Shown: positions 19,727 through 29,705, numbered from the stretch's first letter. The stretch is DNA of 64,000 bases from Gammaproteobacteria bacterium (GCA_022822625.1 JAJEAV010000026.1:1-64000), one strand, 5' to 3'. The notes: generated by a model from the letters alone, not told the origin. Numbers and translations are program-made.

Positions 19727-20884
19727 TTATCTCGATTCAATCAGACGCTTTGGAAGTGTCCCGATGTCGGTAGCAGAAAGAACAGTGATGCACTCCGTTA
19801 CTGGATAGTTGCGGGTGCCGGGATAGATTACAAACAAGTGGTCGAGTTCAAGCAAGGTTGCGGATTTCCTCAACATTGCAGATACCTTCGGTGATTCGCT
19901 GTGCTTGATTTCAAAACCAAATCTGTATCCGCGGTAATGAATCAGTAAATCAATTTCTCCTCCACTGTGAGCACTCCAGAACCATGCAGGTGGATGGTTA
20001 AGGAAACTCAGAATCTGTTCAATAATGAATCCCTCCCATGAAGCTCCAACTTTTGGGTGACGGTACAATTCCTGATCGTCCTGAATATCCAGCAAGGCAT
20101 GAAGCAGTCCAGAATCCCGGAAATATATCTTGGGAGCCTTGACTTGCCGTTTTGCGATGTTTGCATGCCATGGCTGGAGTTGGCGAATCAAGAATACCCC
20201 CGTCAAAATGTCCAGATAGTTGCGCATGGTCTTGTCACCCACGCCGAGTGACCTACCCAGTTCTGATGCATTCCAGACCTGCCCATGCCAATGTGCCAGT
20301 ATATACCAGAATCTCTCAAGTGCCGAGGCTGGAATACGGATACCGAGTTGCGGTATATCTCGTTCGAGAAATGTGCGGATAAAATTCTTGCGCCAGACGA
20401 TGCTGTCATCGTTCGACGATGCCAGAAACGATCGTGGAAATCCTCCTCGATACCATAAATTATTCAAGTGGTCAAAGCCAGATTCCCGAAGGTCGAATCC
20501 AGTAATATCGACAAACTCCATGCGACCTGCAAGACTCTCCGATACCCCCTTTACTATGGAAGGAGAGGCACTGCCGAGAATAAGAAACCGGGTTTCCGAA
20601 GGCTCCCTGTCTGCGAGAACCCGTAGCACTGGAAACAGTTCTGGCATGCGTTGAATCTCGTCAATCACCACGAGACCACTTATTGAACCGAGTACCAGTT
20701 CCGGATTTTCAAGCGCCCTCACGGCAGAACTGGATTCAAGGTCAAATACAGTTGAGACATGATCTTTCGAAAACTGGCGAGCCAGGGTTGTTTTTCCAGC
20801 TTGACGAGGCCCAATCAGTGCGGTAACAGGGGACCGAGCAACAGACTTCTCCAACCGATTCAGGTATTCTTGCCGTGAAATCAT
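19727..20884 (-). CDS. AAA ATPase with DUF4143 domain
   Basis: 385 aa, full length. The N-terminal AAA domain has a Walker A GPRQAGKTT (about residues 25-33) and a Walker B LVVIDEIQRMPELFP. A winged-helix-like segment (NASELGRSLGVGDKTMRNYLD) follows. The C-terminal DUF4143 part shows GGEIDLLI and FGFEIKHS, the D and E-x-K of a PD-(D/E)XK fold. The family is widespread in accessory regions and its function is not established. A perfect 22-bp inverted repeat ends 8 bp before the start codon and may be its operator. It is in the same orientation as BREX, 427 bp upstream of brxA. Confidence 0.9.
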   Translation of the reverse strand: MISRQEYLNRLEKSVARSPVTALIGPRQAGKTTLARQFSKDHVSTVFDLESSSAVRALENPELVLGSISGLVVIDEIQRMPELFPVLRVLADREPSETRFLILGSASPSIVKGVSESLAGRMEFVDITGFDLRESGFDHLNNLWYRGGFPRSFLASSNDDSIVWRKNFIRTFLERDIPQLGIRIPASALERFWYILAHWHGQVWNASELGRSLGVGDKTMRNYLDILTGVFLIRQLQPWHANIAKRQVKAPKIYFRDSGLLHALLDIQDDQELYRHPKVGASWEGFIIEQILSFLNHPPAWFWSAHSGGEIDLLIHYRGYRFGFEIKHSESPKVSAMLRKSATLLELDHLFVIYPGTRNYPVTECITVLSATDIGTLPKRLIESR

Positions 20885-20892
20885 GATTATCT

Positions 20893-20947
20893 ATCAAAAA
20901 AGTTTGATATTTCGTATATTATATCCGAAATATCAAACTTTTTTGAT
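20893..20947. repeat. Perfect 22-bp inverted repeat upstream of the DUF4143 ATPase
   Basis: The left arm ATCAAAAAAGTTTGATATTTCG (20893-20914; 22 nt) is exactly complementary to the right arm (20926-20947), with an 11-nt AT-only-plus-C loop between. It ends 8 bp before the ATG of the ATPase gene on the minus strand. Each arm itself contains ATCAAA/TTTGAT elements. Its placement fits an autoregulatory operator or a hairpin in the mRNA leader, and on the plus strand the second arm with its T-run could also act as a terminator. Confidence 0.85.
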
Positions 20948-21192
20948 CTGTTGCTGTCAGAAAAAGGATCTATGGGTAAAATTTGCAAACTATCTGATGA
21001 GCGTTGGTCATCCGTCTCTTAGAACATCCGCCAAGGCACCTATCCCTCCAGCGTACGGCTCTTGAGAACATGAGGGGAATGGATGATCGGAACGTCATCA
21101 CCCCGCCATCGTTGAATCGAGCCTTGGGTCTTGACCGGAACCACCACCATCCGCCCCCGGGCAACAAGGCAGAGTAGGCAGCAGGCCGATGG
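20948..21192. other. Intergenic stretch without a recognisable gene
   Basis: About 245 bp between the inverted repeat and the end of the caiD-like gene. The composition shifts here from AT-rich to GC-richer, which may mark the right border of the defence island. Short frames on the minus strand (for example one reading EPYAGGIGALADVL) are not recognisable. No tRNA or direct repeat that would mark an attachment site was seen. Confidence 0.4.
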
Positions 21193-21999
21193 CTATTTGC
21201 CTTTCCAGTCCGGCTTCCTCTTTTCCGAGAATGCTCTCCCGCCTTCCATGAAATCTTCCGAACGAAGCATGCTTTGATAGATGGGGAAGTCTGGATTTCC
21301 AGGTTTAGTAGCAGCGAAAGCATCTCGGATCGGCATCTCATTGATTCTTGGTACTACTTCCTTGAGAGCCTGTAGTGCAAGCGGTGCTCCCTGGGCAATG
21401 ACTTTTGCAAGCTCTCTGGCCCTCGGAAGCAGTTCAGCTTTAGGCAGAATCTCGTGAACCAGCCCCCAGTGCTTTGCTTCTTCCGCATCCATACGACGAC
21501 CCGTGTATAGCAGTTCCATGGCGACGTTGTAGGGCAGCTTGCGCGGCAAATGTTGAATTCCTCCCACATCCGGCAGGAATCCGCGCTGCATCTCGGGAAA
21601 GAAGAACTCGGAATCTTCTCTGCACAAGATCAGATCGCATGCGAGTGCGATCTCGAATCCTCCGCCTACCGCGATACCGTTGATCGCAGCGATTACCGGT
21701 TTGCAAAGGTCCCAGTACTCGGTGATTCCGGCGAATCCACCGGGGCAATCCAGCGCATCGGCCAGTGCCGCTTCGTTCGATTCCATGGAAGCTAATTCCT
21801 TGAGGTCCCATCCTGCACAGAAAATTCTTCCGTCACCACCGGTGATGATTCCGCACAGCAGGCTGTTATCATTCTGCAAGATCTCCAGAGCTGCATGAAT
21901 ATCTCGCGAAACCGAGTTGGTGATGGCATTTGCAGGAGGGCAGTCGAGGGTGATTTCAATTACATTTTCATGGATTTCCACTTTGACTTCTTGATTCAT
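21193..21999 (-). CDS. caiD: Enoyl-CoA hydratase family protein, carnitinyl-CoA dehydratase (CaiD)-like
   Basis: 268 aa. Crotonase fold: the oxyanion-hole segments are FCAGWDLKELA and the INGIAVGGGFEIALACD region. The closest family I can place is CaiD: PGGFAGITE, KPVIAAINGIAVGGG, TGRRMDAEEAKHWGLV and the terminal FSEKRKPDWKGK all resemble E. coli CaiD. CaiD interconverts L-carnitinyl-CoA and crotonobetainyl-CoA in the cytoplasm. The rest of a cai operon is not in the window. The gene is divergent from the acyl-CoA ligase at 22028 with only 28 bp between them. The substrate could be another short 3-hydroxyacyl-CoA. Confidence 0.82.
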   Translation of the reverse strand: MNQEVKVEIHENVIEITLDCPPANAITNSVSRDIHAALEILQNDNSLLCGIITGGDGRIFCAGWDLKELASMESNEAALADALDCPGGFAGITEYWDLCKPVIAAINGIAVGGGFEIALACDLILCREDSEFFFPEMQRGFLPDVGGIQHLPRKLPYNVAMELLYTGRRMDAEEAKHWGLVHEILPKAELLPRARELAKVIAQGAPLALQALKEVVPRINEMPIRDAFAATKPGNPDFPIYQSMLRSEDFMEGGRAFSEKRKPDWKGK

Positions 22000-22027
22000 C
22001 AGTATTTACTCCCAGAGCGATATATCG

Positions 22028-24166
22028 ATGTCAAATTTAACTGATAAACCTTATCCAATTCCAGTGCAGATTTCTGATTTTTTCGATTGCGGGCACTGGT
22101 TCGACAGAATGCTGTCACCGGCTTCGATCGCTATTGTCGGAGCGTCAGACAGGCCGGGTCGTCCGGGAAACATGGTGCAGAGAGTGCTCCAGGCGCACGG
22201 CTTTGCGGGCGATATATGGCCTGTCAATCCGAATCATGACCGCATCGGAGAGCTTGTGTGCTATCCCGACTTGTCGGAACTGCCGTCCGCTCCTGATCTA
22301 GTGGTTGTGGTGGTCAATAGCAGCCGTGTCGAAGTCGCGGTTCAAGTAGCGATTGATATCGGATCCGGAGGCATTGTCATCTTCTCGAACAACTTCATTG
22401 AGCAGGATGTCGTACCACCCCTGCTGGAGCGCCTGAAGACCTTGTGCCGCAATGCCGACATCCCGGTTTGTGGCGGCAATGGCATGGGATTTTACAATTA
22501 CGATTCTCATGCCTTGGTAAGTTTTGACTCCCCTCCGGAGCGTCCCTCCGGTTATATCTCACTGATTGCTCATTCCGGTTCGGTGATGACCTATCTCGCG
22601 AACACGGACCCGCGCCTGATGTTCAATTTGGTAGTGTCTCCGGGGCAGGAAATTCATGGCACCGTTGCCGACTACATCCAGTATGCCCTGCATATGCCGA
22701 GTACCCGGGTTATTGCGGTGTTCATAGAAACGATTCGCGACCCGGAAGGTTTTGTGCTGGCTCTCTCGAAAGCCCGGGAAATTAGGATTTCGGTAGTGAT
22801 TGTCAAAGTCGGAGCGACCGAACAGAGTGCTCGCATGGCCGCCAGTCACTCGGGAGCGATAGCTGGAGACGACAACGTTTTTCAGGCGATCTGCGACCGA
22901 TACGGAGCAATTCGGGTTCGGGACATCGATGAACTGGCGGCAACCGCTCTATTGTTCTCTCAGAAACACAGGCCAGGTTCAGGAGGATTGTCGAGTCTTC
23001 TCGATTCAGGAGGGCTGAGAGAACAGATGGTAGACCTCGCATCCGATTTCGGCGTGACGTTTACCCGGCTTTCCGAATCGTCTCGGAATCAACTGGCCAG
23101 TATTCTTGAGTACGGACTGATTCCAGACAACCCGGTTGATGCCATGGGTTCAATCAGCGCAGATGTAGCGGAGACATATTCGCAGTGCCTGGACATTCTT
23201 GGAAACGATCCTGGTACAGCCATGCTCTCTCTCGAATTCGAGTTCAGAGACGGTTTCAGTCACTACCCATCCCTTCTCGAAGTTGCAAAGAAGTGGAGAA
23301 ATAAATCTGACCAGTCGTTTATTGTGATCAATAGCACCTCTCGAGCTGACAACAACCAAAAGGCACTTGAACTGGGGCGTTGCGGTATTCCGGTCATCAA
23401 CGGAATCTCTCTGGCTCTGGCCGCAATCGGCAATGCTTTCCGTTACCGTGACCATCGGATGTACCCGCTTGCGGACATTCCATCAATTCCTGAAACAGCC
23501 CAGTATCACGAGGCGAATATCCTGAGAAAAGGAAATATAGAAGAAGCCGAGACCCTCTTAATGCTGTCGGATTTCGGCCTTCCGGTCGTAGAGTTCCGGT
23601 TAGTGAAAAATACCCGACAGGTTCTGGAGGCGGCCGAAGAATTAGGGTATCCAGTCGTTCTCAAGTCGGCCCGGCCCGGATTGCTCCACAAATCCGAAGT
23701 AATGGGGGTCATAACGAGCATCCAGAACCGGAGCGGATTGCTCGACGCTTACAGGGAATTGTCTGCCCGCTTGGGTGATGAGGTTATCGTAGCCGCAATG
23801 CTAGGCGATGGTGTCGAGCTAGGTTTCGGCATGGTCAATGATCGGCAGTTTGGTCCTGTCGTGATGGTTTCGGCTGGCGGAACTCACATAGAGTTGTTCG
23901 ACGACAGGCGGTTCATCAAGGCACCTTTTTCAACCGAAGAAGCATGGCATCACATCCAGAGCCTCAAGATTTGCGGGCTCCTCGAAGGTTGTTGGGGGCG
24001 AGTTCCATGCAGGATGGATCTGGCGGCAACAGCACTTTCGCGGTTCTCGGAAGTGGCCTCCACACTCAAGGATTGCGTGCTGGAAATGGATGCGAATCCC
24101 GTCATCGTAACCCCGCACGATTGCCGGGTCGCTGATGCGATGGTCGTTGGCATGGATGGCGGATAG
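22028..24166 (+). CDS. NDP-forming acyl-CoA synthetase (acetate-CoA ligase family)
   Basis: 712 aa, a fused alpha-beta form. An N-terminal CoA-binding Rossmann domain (SIAIVGASDRPGRPGNM, about residues 33-50) is followed by a succinyl-CoA-ligase-like domain with the loop ASHSGAIAGDDNVF that carries the conserved His. A C-terminal ATP-grasp domain covers about residues 490-700 (GYPVVLKSARPGLLHKSE, then GLGF-type GVELGFGMVNDRQFGP). Such enzymes make acyl-CoA from a carboxylic acid, CoA and ATP with release of ADP and phosphate. Next to a CaiD-like hydratase it most plausibly activates carnitine, crotonobetaine or a similar acid; that substrate is inference. Confidence 0.85.
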   Translation: MSNLTDKPYPIPVQISDFFDCGHWFDRMLSPASIAIVGASDRPGRPGNMVQRVLQAHGFAGDIWPVNPNHDRIGELVCYPDLSELPSAPDLVVVVVNSSRVEVAVQVAIDIGSGGIVIFSNNFIEQDVVPPLLERLKTLCRNADIPVCGGNGMGFYNYDSHALVSFDSPPERPSGYISLIAHSGSVMTYLANTDPRLMFNLVVSPGQEIHGTVADYIQYALHMPSTRVIAVFIETIRDPEGFVLALSKAREIRISVVIVKVGATEQSARMAASHSGAIAGDDNVFQAICDRYGAIRVRDIDELAATALLFSQKHRPGSGGLSSLLDSGGLREQMVDLASDFGVTFTRLSESSRNQLASILEYGLIPDNPVDAMGSISADVAETYSQCLDILGNDPGTAMLSLEFEFRDGFSHYPSLLEVAKKWRNKSDQSFIVINSTSRADNNQKALELGRCGIPVINGISLALAAIGNAFRYRDHRMYPLADIPSIPETAQYHEANILRKGNIEEAETLLMLSDFGLPVVEFRLVKNTRQVLEAAEELGYPVVLKSARPGLLHKSEVMGVITSIQNRSGLLDAYRELSARLGDEVIVAAMLGDGVELGFGMVNDRQFGPVVMVSAGGTHIELFDDRRFIKAPFSTEEAWHHIQSLKICGLLEGCWGRVPCRMDLAATALSRFSEVASTLKDCVLEMDANPVIVTPHDCRVADAMVVGMDGG

Positions 24167-24833
24167 ATTTGCTGTTTCGGAGTTCAGGTATGCAAGCCAG
24201 AGATAGAGACTGTTGCCGATTCCCTATGGTCAGCGGGCGGTTGCGTCTTTCTACGCCCCATCAAGGCGTTACGAAACAAGCCACAGAACAAACTAAGATG
24301 GTACAATTCATCTTGATGCGGCCTCAAGCACTTTTGCACTTTTGACCATAACTCGATACGTTTATTGATAAAGTCCAAGAATTGCCGGGGGCATGGCTCA
24401 GGGTGATACCCAAGAATAAGTATTGGCTAGTGTCACGATGTTATCGCATTATGGTTGATACGTAGCGAATACGGTTCCTGACTCCATATGGTGCAGTCTG
24501 ATATATGCCTGGAAATACTTTCATGGAGAATATCAATAGATTTATAAGGTCTCGGTAAAAACTTCTTGAATTAATGAGATTTTATAACGTTGTTCGCTTC
24601 AAGATACTTCATATTGTATTGATTCTGGCTTATACGGCAGATAATTTCTAATTTCTTTATTACTGGGTAAATCGGCATCGTTCAGTTTGATTGGTTTCTC
24701 ATTCTTGTTGTCCATTCCGAAGTGGATTGCGACATGAAAACGGTGAATTAGATTTACAGTCAATCCATTTCCTCTACAGGAATGACGACCGATCCGATTG
24801 CCTTGATTTCATTTGTACTGAGTAAACCTGAAC
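24167..24833. other. Long intergenic region upstream of lepA
   Basis: 667 bp with no ORF I would support; the 64-aa minus frame at 24184-24378 has no recognisable motif. The right half is AT-rich and contains the probable lepA promoter, but no clear -35/-10 pair stands out. The length is unusual for this fairly compact region and may reflect a decayed gene. Confidence 0.4.
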
Positions 24834-26657
24834 ATGCCTGAAAAATCGGTCATTTCCGATATATCACAAATTCGTAATTTCTCGATCATTGCCCATGTAG
24901 ATCATGGCAAATCGACTCTTGCCGACCGTTTTATCCAGAAATGCGGCGCTCTGGAGAACAGGGAAATGAAGGAACAGGTACTGGATTCGATGGAACTCGA
25001 GCGTGAGAGGGGAATCACCATCAAGGCCCAGAGTGTTACCTTGTTCTACGAAGCAAAAAACGGCAAGCAATACCAGTTGAACATGATCGACACTCCAGGC
25101 CATGTCGATTTTTCATATGAAGTGTCCAGATCATTAAGTGCCTGCGAAGGGGCCCTTTTGGTAGTGGATGCCGCCCAGGGAGTTGAAGCACAGACTGTTG
25201 CAAATTGCTATACCGCTGTTGATCGCGGGCTCGAAGTCATTCCGGTCTTGAATAAAATTGACTTGCCTTCCGCTGAACCGAATCGGGTACTTTCGGAAAT
25301 CGAAGATGTAATCGGGATTGACTGCACAGGAGCAATCGAGGTCAGTGCCAAGACTGGACAAGGGGTTGAAGAAGTTCTCGAACAAATTGTGCAGTACATG
25401 CCATCCCCGCCTGATAACCAGGAATTGCCATTGCGGGCTCTGGTCCTCGATTCCTGGTTCGATAACTACCTTGGAGTAGTCTCATTAGTCAGGATTGTAG
25501 ACGGAGTCCTGCCTTCCGGAAAAACCCGCATCACGATAATGTCAACCGGTCGAGAATACCAACTGGAAAAAGTCGGCATATTTACCCCGAAACCTGTTGA
25601 AGTTGAAAAACTCTCAACCGGCAATGTTGGATATGTCATGGCTGGATTGAAAGATATTCACTCGGCAAGAGTCGGGGATACCATAACCCTGGCTCACAAT
25701 ATGGCATCAGAACCGCTGCCCGGTTTCAAGGAAGTCAAGTCAACCGTATTTGCTGGACTCTACCCAGTCAATAATGCCGACTTCGATTCGTTTCGAACTG
25801 CTCTCGAAAAACTCAGCCTGAACGATGCATCTCTGTCTTATGAACCAGAGACCTCACAGGCGCTTGGCTTTGGTTTTCGATGCGGATTTCTTGGGATGTT
25901 GCATATGGAAATCATCCAGGAACGACTCGAACGGGAATATCAGATTGAATTGATTACTACAGCCCCGACCGTGGTCTACGAAATTCATATGAAAAACGGC
26001 ACGGTTGTCGAGATCGATAATCCATCCAGACTCCCGGATCTTTCACGTGTCGACTTCATCAGGGAGCCCTATATCCTTGCTCATATACTCATTCCCTACG
26101 ATTATGTGGGTGCTGTCATGGGTCTCTGTGTAGAACGCCGTGGAGTTCAGAAAAACATTCATTATCACGGACGCCAGGTGATGCTGGATTTTGAAATTCC
26201 GCTGACCGAAGTTGTTGTGGATTTCTTTGATAGGTTAAAATCCGTAACCCAAGGCTATGGGTCACTCGATTATGACTTCATTGAAAGTCGTCCAGCCGAC
26301 ATGGTCAAGGTAGATATTCTGATTAATGGAGATAGGGTAGATCCATTAGCGATTCTGGTTCATAAGGAGCAAAGCCAGTACAGGGCTCGAGAACTGGTTG
26401 CGAGAATGAAGAAACTGATCCCGAGGCAAATGTTTGATGTAGCCATTCAGGCCGCCATAGGTTCGAGAATCATTTCTCGGGAAACTGTAAAGGCCATGAG
26501 GAAGAATGTAACCGCAAAATGCTATGGTGGCGATGTGACCAGAAAACGCAAACTGCTGGAAAAGCAAAAAGCCGGAAAAAAAAGAATGAAGCAGATCGGG
26601 TCTGTACAAATCCCACAAGAAGCCTTTCTCTCGGTTCTCAAGGTTGACCGTGCCTAA
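24834..26657 (+). CDS. lepA: Elongation factor 4 (LepA) GTPase
   Basis: 607 aa, close to the usual length of nearly 600. The translational GTPase G domain starts with [15 protein letters not shown] (G1), then RGITIKAQ (G2), DTPGHVDF (G3) and NKIDLPSA (G4). The LepA-specific C-terminal domain ends in [19 protein letters not shown], a strongly conserved tail. LepA acts on the ribosome, where back-translocation and roles in initiation have been described. It lies 58 bp upstream of lepB, the standard bacterial arrangement. Confidence 0.98.
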   Translation: MPEKSVISDISQIRNFSIIAHVDHGKSTLADRFIQKCGALENREMKEQVLDSMELERERGITIKAQSVTLFYEAKNGKQYQLNMIDTPGHVDFSYEVSRSLSACEGALLVVDAAQGVEAQTVANCYTAVDRGLEVIPVLNKIDLPSAEPNRVLSEIEDVIGIDCTGAIEVSAKTGQGVEEVLEQIVQYMPSPPDNQELPLRALVLDSWFDNYLGVVSLVRIVDGVLPSGKTRITIMSTGREYQLEKVGIFTPKPVEVEKLSTGNVGYVMAGLKDIHSARVGDTITLAHNMASEPLPGFKEVKSTVFAGLYPVNNADFDSFRTALEKLSLNDASLSYEPETSQALGFGFRCGFLGMLHMEIIQERLEREYQIELITTAPTVVYEIHMKNGTVVEIDNPSRLPDLSRVDFIREPYILAHILIPYDYVGAVMGLCVERRGVQKNIHYHGRQVMLDFEIPLTEVVVDFFDRLKSVTQGYGSLDYDFIESRPADMVKVDILINGDRVDPLAILVHKEQSQYRARELVARMKKLIPRQMFDVAIQAAIGSRIISRETVKAMRKNVTAKCYGGDVTRKRKLLEKQKAGKKRMKQIGSVQIPQEAFLSVLKVDRA

Positions 26658-26715
26658 TAGCCATGCGTCAAATGTACCCGGCTGTCGGTAATTTCAAAAA
26701 ACGAAAATAGCAATT

Positions 26716-27507
26716 ATGGATTTATCCCAGATATTTCTAATCGCACTAGGTGTAACCGGTGGGATTATCGTATTACACAAGATATACAGGATCTGGACGA
26801 AAATTCGAGGAAGAGACCGTTACATGGATGCTCCAAGACTGCCTCGTATCGTTGACTACTCGAGATCTTTTTTCCCAATCATCCTGATTGTATTCTTGCT
26901 GCGATCATTTGTGATGGAACCGTTCAGAATTCCATCCGGGTCCATGTTGCCCAATCTACATGTTGGTGATTTTATTCTTGTCAATAAATATACTTACGGC
27001 TTGCGAGTGCCAGTGACCCATAAAAAGTTCAAGAGTTTGGGCAGCCCGGATCGTGGTGATGTCATGGTATTTCGATATCCGGTGGATCCCAATCTTAACT
27101 TTATCAAGCGTGTTGTCGCATTACCTGGAGACGAGTTGTCTTACGTCAACAAACGATTGTCCATTAATGGTGTAGAGGTTACGACCAGCTCAGAAGACAG
27201 GTTTTATCCAGATAAAAATACCAGTCATGATTATCCTCTTGATCAGTTTCTTGAAACGATTGATACCGAGAAGCACCTGATTGTGATCGATGCCAATCGT
27301 GGATCACGGGATTTGGAGCGGGTAATTGTGCCGGAAGGCCATTATTTCGTTATGGGTGACAACCGTGATCATAGCAATGATAGCCGATATTGGAGATTTG
27401 TGCCTGAGGATCATATCGTTGGAAAAGCCTTTATGATCTGGTTCAGCTGGAAGGGGTCAGAAAACGGTTGGATAGACTGGAGTCGTATTGGAAACCCTAT
27501 TGATTAG
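26716..27507 (+). CDS. lepB: Signal peptidase I
   Basis: 263 aa. Two N-terminal membrane segments (FLIALGVTGGIIVLHKI and FFPIILIVFLLRSFVM) are followed by the catalytic serine box RIPSGSMLPNL and the catalytic lysine region NFIKRVVALPGDE. The later motif FVMGDNRDHSNDSRYW is also family-specific. It cleaves signal peptides of exported proteins on the periplasmic side of the inner membrane. It follows lepA in the same orientation. Confidence 0.97.
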   Translation: MDLSQIFLIALGVTGGIIVLHKIYRIWTKIRGRDRYMDAPRLPRIVDYSRSFFPIILIVFLLRSFVMEPFRIPSGSMLPNLHVGDFILVNKYTYGLRVPVTHKKFKSLGSPDRGDVMVFRYPVDPNLNFIKRVVALPGDELSYVNKRLSINGVEVTTSSEDRFYPDKNTSHDYPLDQFLETIDTEKHLIVIDANRGSRDLERVIVPEGHYFVMGDNRDHSNDSRYWRFVPEDHIVGKAFMIWFSWKGSENGWIDWSRIGNPID

Positions 27508-27536
27508 CGAATTGCTGGATGCAGATAGGCAGATGG

Positions 27537-29672
27537 TCAGGTTGTCAGTTTTCGGTAAATATCTGCAACCCTGAGTGGGAGTTTTCTTATCTCATCAATC
27601 ACCACATAGTTGGCCGGTCCATACAGGTGGGGCAGATAATCAACGGCATCCCTGTCAATCGTGATGCAAAAGGGATGAATACCGCTATGCCGTATTTCAA
27701 ACAGTGCCTGTCGAGTGTCCTCAATTCCGTACTCTCCTTGGTATCCGTCGTAATCGTCAGGCTTGCCGTCGGAAAGGGTTATCAGCACACGTGTTCTGGC
27801 TTCAACCGTATTCAAGATGCTGCCGAGATGGCGAATCACAACCCCCATTCGCGTATAGTCTTGTGGCCTTAACCCGCTTATCCGGGCTTCAATCTCCTTG
27901 TTGTACCTCTCGTCAAATGTCTTGATCCTGTAGACCTCACAGCGGTTGCGGGTCATTCCGGAGAATCCGAATATTGCATATTGATCTCCCAGAATCTCCA
28001 GGGCCTGGCACAGCAGCAGCAGACTCTCACGTTCGGCTTCATTGATCCAGCCCTTGGTAGAGCCACTCATATCAACCATGAACGCGACCGCTAGATTGCG
28101 TTCCTGTTTTCTCATTAGAGAATACAGACGGTCGGACATTTCCACTCCGGTTAACATGTCTGATCTTGCGGTTATCACTGCATCCAGGTCGATTTCGTCA
28201 CCAAAAGATTGAGCCTTTAGGAACTTGTTTTCGCCTCTTAGGGCTTCAAAGTGTCTTTTGATATCGCTCACGAGGTGACGATACTTTTCCATGGTAGTAG
28301 CAGCAAAGTCGTCATAGACCGCACTGACCTCTTGTTCAGTCAGAATACACCAGTTTTTTCGATAGCATTGTCTTCGAAAATCCCACTCATCATAGTAAAA
28401 GACATTTCCCTGATCCGGGGCTGTTGATGTACCCAATGACATGCTTTCACCGGATTTGGGATGATCGACATGCTGGTCACTGCCCTTCATGTCGAGCCAC
28501 TCCGGCGGAATGGAATCGATATCCTGATGGATCGAGGAGAGCAGTTGTTCGAGATCATCCGGCAGAGGAACCGACTCCCCATCCATGGTAAATTCTGGGT
28601 TGCCGAATTCATCCATCACCGCTTGTAGTTCCCGGGTATCCGTACCCTCTGAAATTTCATCCGATTGCGATTGATCCAGAAGGGATTCGGCAAGCTCGGA
28701 CAGACTCTTCTTGAGCATCATGCGATCAATTTCAAGTCGATTCTCAATCGCATCTCTCGCAGATTCCAGGCTCATTTCACCCTGATAGGGAAAAGGGTCA
28801 GGCCAGGGTTGCTGAAGCATATAGAGTTTCGATGTTGCATCGAGTGAATCAATGACGGTTGCATCCTCCTGCTGCAAGTGCTGAATTATTGCCTGCCAGG
28901 TTGCATCATGAATTTCGGGAGTAGGGTAGAGGCCATGCTGTTCTCTCGCAAGTCCGGGCAGCTCCCGTTCTATGCAGGCGTTCAAACGAAAGGTCTCAAG
29001 CAGATTGAAGAGACGGAGGGCACGGCCATTGTCTTCATACTCAGACAGTATTTCATGCAGATGGGGAGAATCAGGACCAGGTCTCCTGAAGGTGCCGAAC
29101 CAGGTTTGTGCCCAAAGATGTACAGTCAGAGTCTTGTAGAAGGTGTAATTGAGTTGGTAATCATTGAAGCGGTTGACTTTGGCTGGCAGATACAGGTTTC
29201 GGGTATCGGTGAAGATTTTGGAGCTGGCCTGGATAGCCATTTCTCGCCCGGACAAGCCCCGCACGAAGATATCCAGAATATGCTTTACTTCCTCAAGCTT
29301 GACCGTGATGTTGTTAAGTCGATATTCCCTGGCAAACCCTTCAATCTGGCCAAGTACGGAACTACCGGGGTACAACCCTTCACGATCATAAACATCCATG
29401 GCTTCCAATAGCCATTGTCGAGTACCTTCGGTGCCCATCAGCTTGATTGCCAAAGGTGCTTTACTGATAAACTGAAAGGCCATTTCGGCATTCGACTTGC
29501 TTATGGCATTGGTCCAGTCAAGACAGAATATCTGATCAGGATGATCGAGCAGAAGCAATCCTCTTGTTGGTTCTTCAGAGGTTCTTCGAGTAGAGAGAAC
29601 CGGTTCGAGATAAGTATCGAGCAACGAGCCGATTTGGGTTGCAGTCAGTGGGAGTGGGGTCTTGCTATCCAA
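27537..29672 (-). CDS. NorD/CbbO-like protein with von Willebrand factor A domain
   Basis: 711 aa. The C-terminal VWA domain begins at VAFMVDMSGSTKGWINEAE, where DMSGS is the MIDAS metal site, followed by LITLSDGKPDDYDGYQGEYG with the further T/D residues. The long N-terminal part is helical and acidic in places. Proteins of this type (NorD, CbbO) usually work with a MoxR/CbbQ AAA+ ATPase to activate a metalloenzyme such as nitric oxide reductase or Rubisco. No such ATPase, nor nor or cbb genes, is present nearby, so its client is unknown. It follows ychF by 33 bp and is convergent with lepB. Confidence 0.8.
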   Translation of the reverse strand: MDSKTPLPLTATQIGSLLDTYLEPVLSTRRTSEEPTRGLLLLDHPDQIFCLDWTNAISKSNAEMAFQFISKAPLAIKLMGTEGTRQWLLEAMDVYDREGLYPGSSVLGQIEGFAREYRLNNITVKLEEVKHILDIFVRGLSGREMAIQASSKIFTDTRNLYLPAKVNRFNDYQLNYTFYKTLTVHLWAQTWFGTFRRPGPDSPHLHEILSEYEDNGRALRLFNLLETFRLNACIERELPGLAREQHGLYPTPEIHDATWQAIIQHLQQEDATVIDSLDATSKLYMLQQPWPDPFPYQGEMSLESARDAIENRLEIDRMMLKKSLSELAESLLDQSQSDEISEGTDTRELQAVMDEFGNPEFTMDGESVPLPDDLEQLLSSIHQDIDSIPPEWLDMKGSDQHVDHPKSGESMSLGTSTAPDQGNVFYYDEWDFRRQCYRKNWCILTEQEVSAVYDDFAATTMEKYRHLVSDIKRHFEALRGENKFLKAQSFGDEIDLDAVITARSDMLTGVEMSDRLYSLMRKQERNLAVAFMVDMSGSTKGWINEAERESLLLLCQALEILGDQYAIFGFSGMTRNRCEVYRIKTFDERYNKEIEARISGLRPQDYTRMGVVIRHLGSILNTVEARTRVLITLSDGKPDDYDGYQGEYGIEDTRQALFEIRHSGIHPFCITIDRDAVDYLPHLYGPANYVVIDEIRKLPLRVADIYRKLTT

Positions 29673-29705
29673 GTAAATAACCAGTCTGTAGACGAGCCAT
29701 GAAGA

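Noticed and set aside
24184-24378. 64-aa minus-strand frame before lepA, considered as an IS remnant
   Set aside because: No transposase motif, terminal inverted repeats or target duplication is visible.
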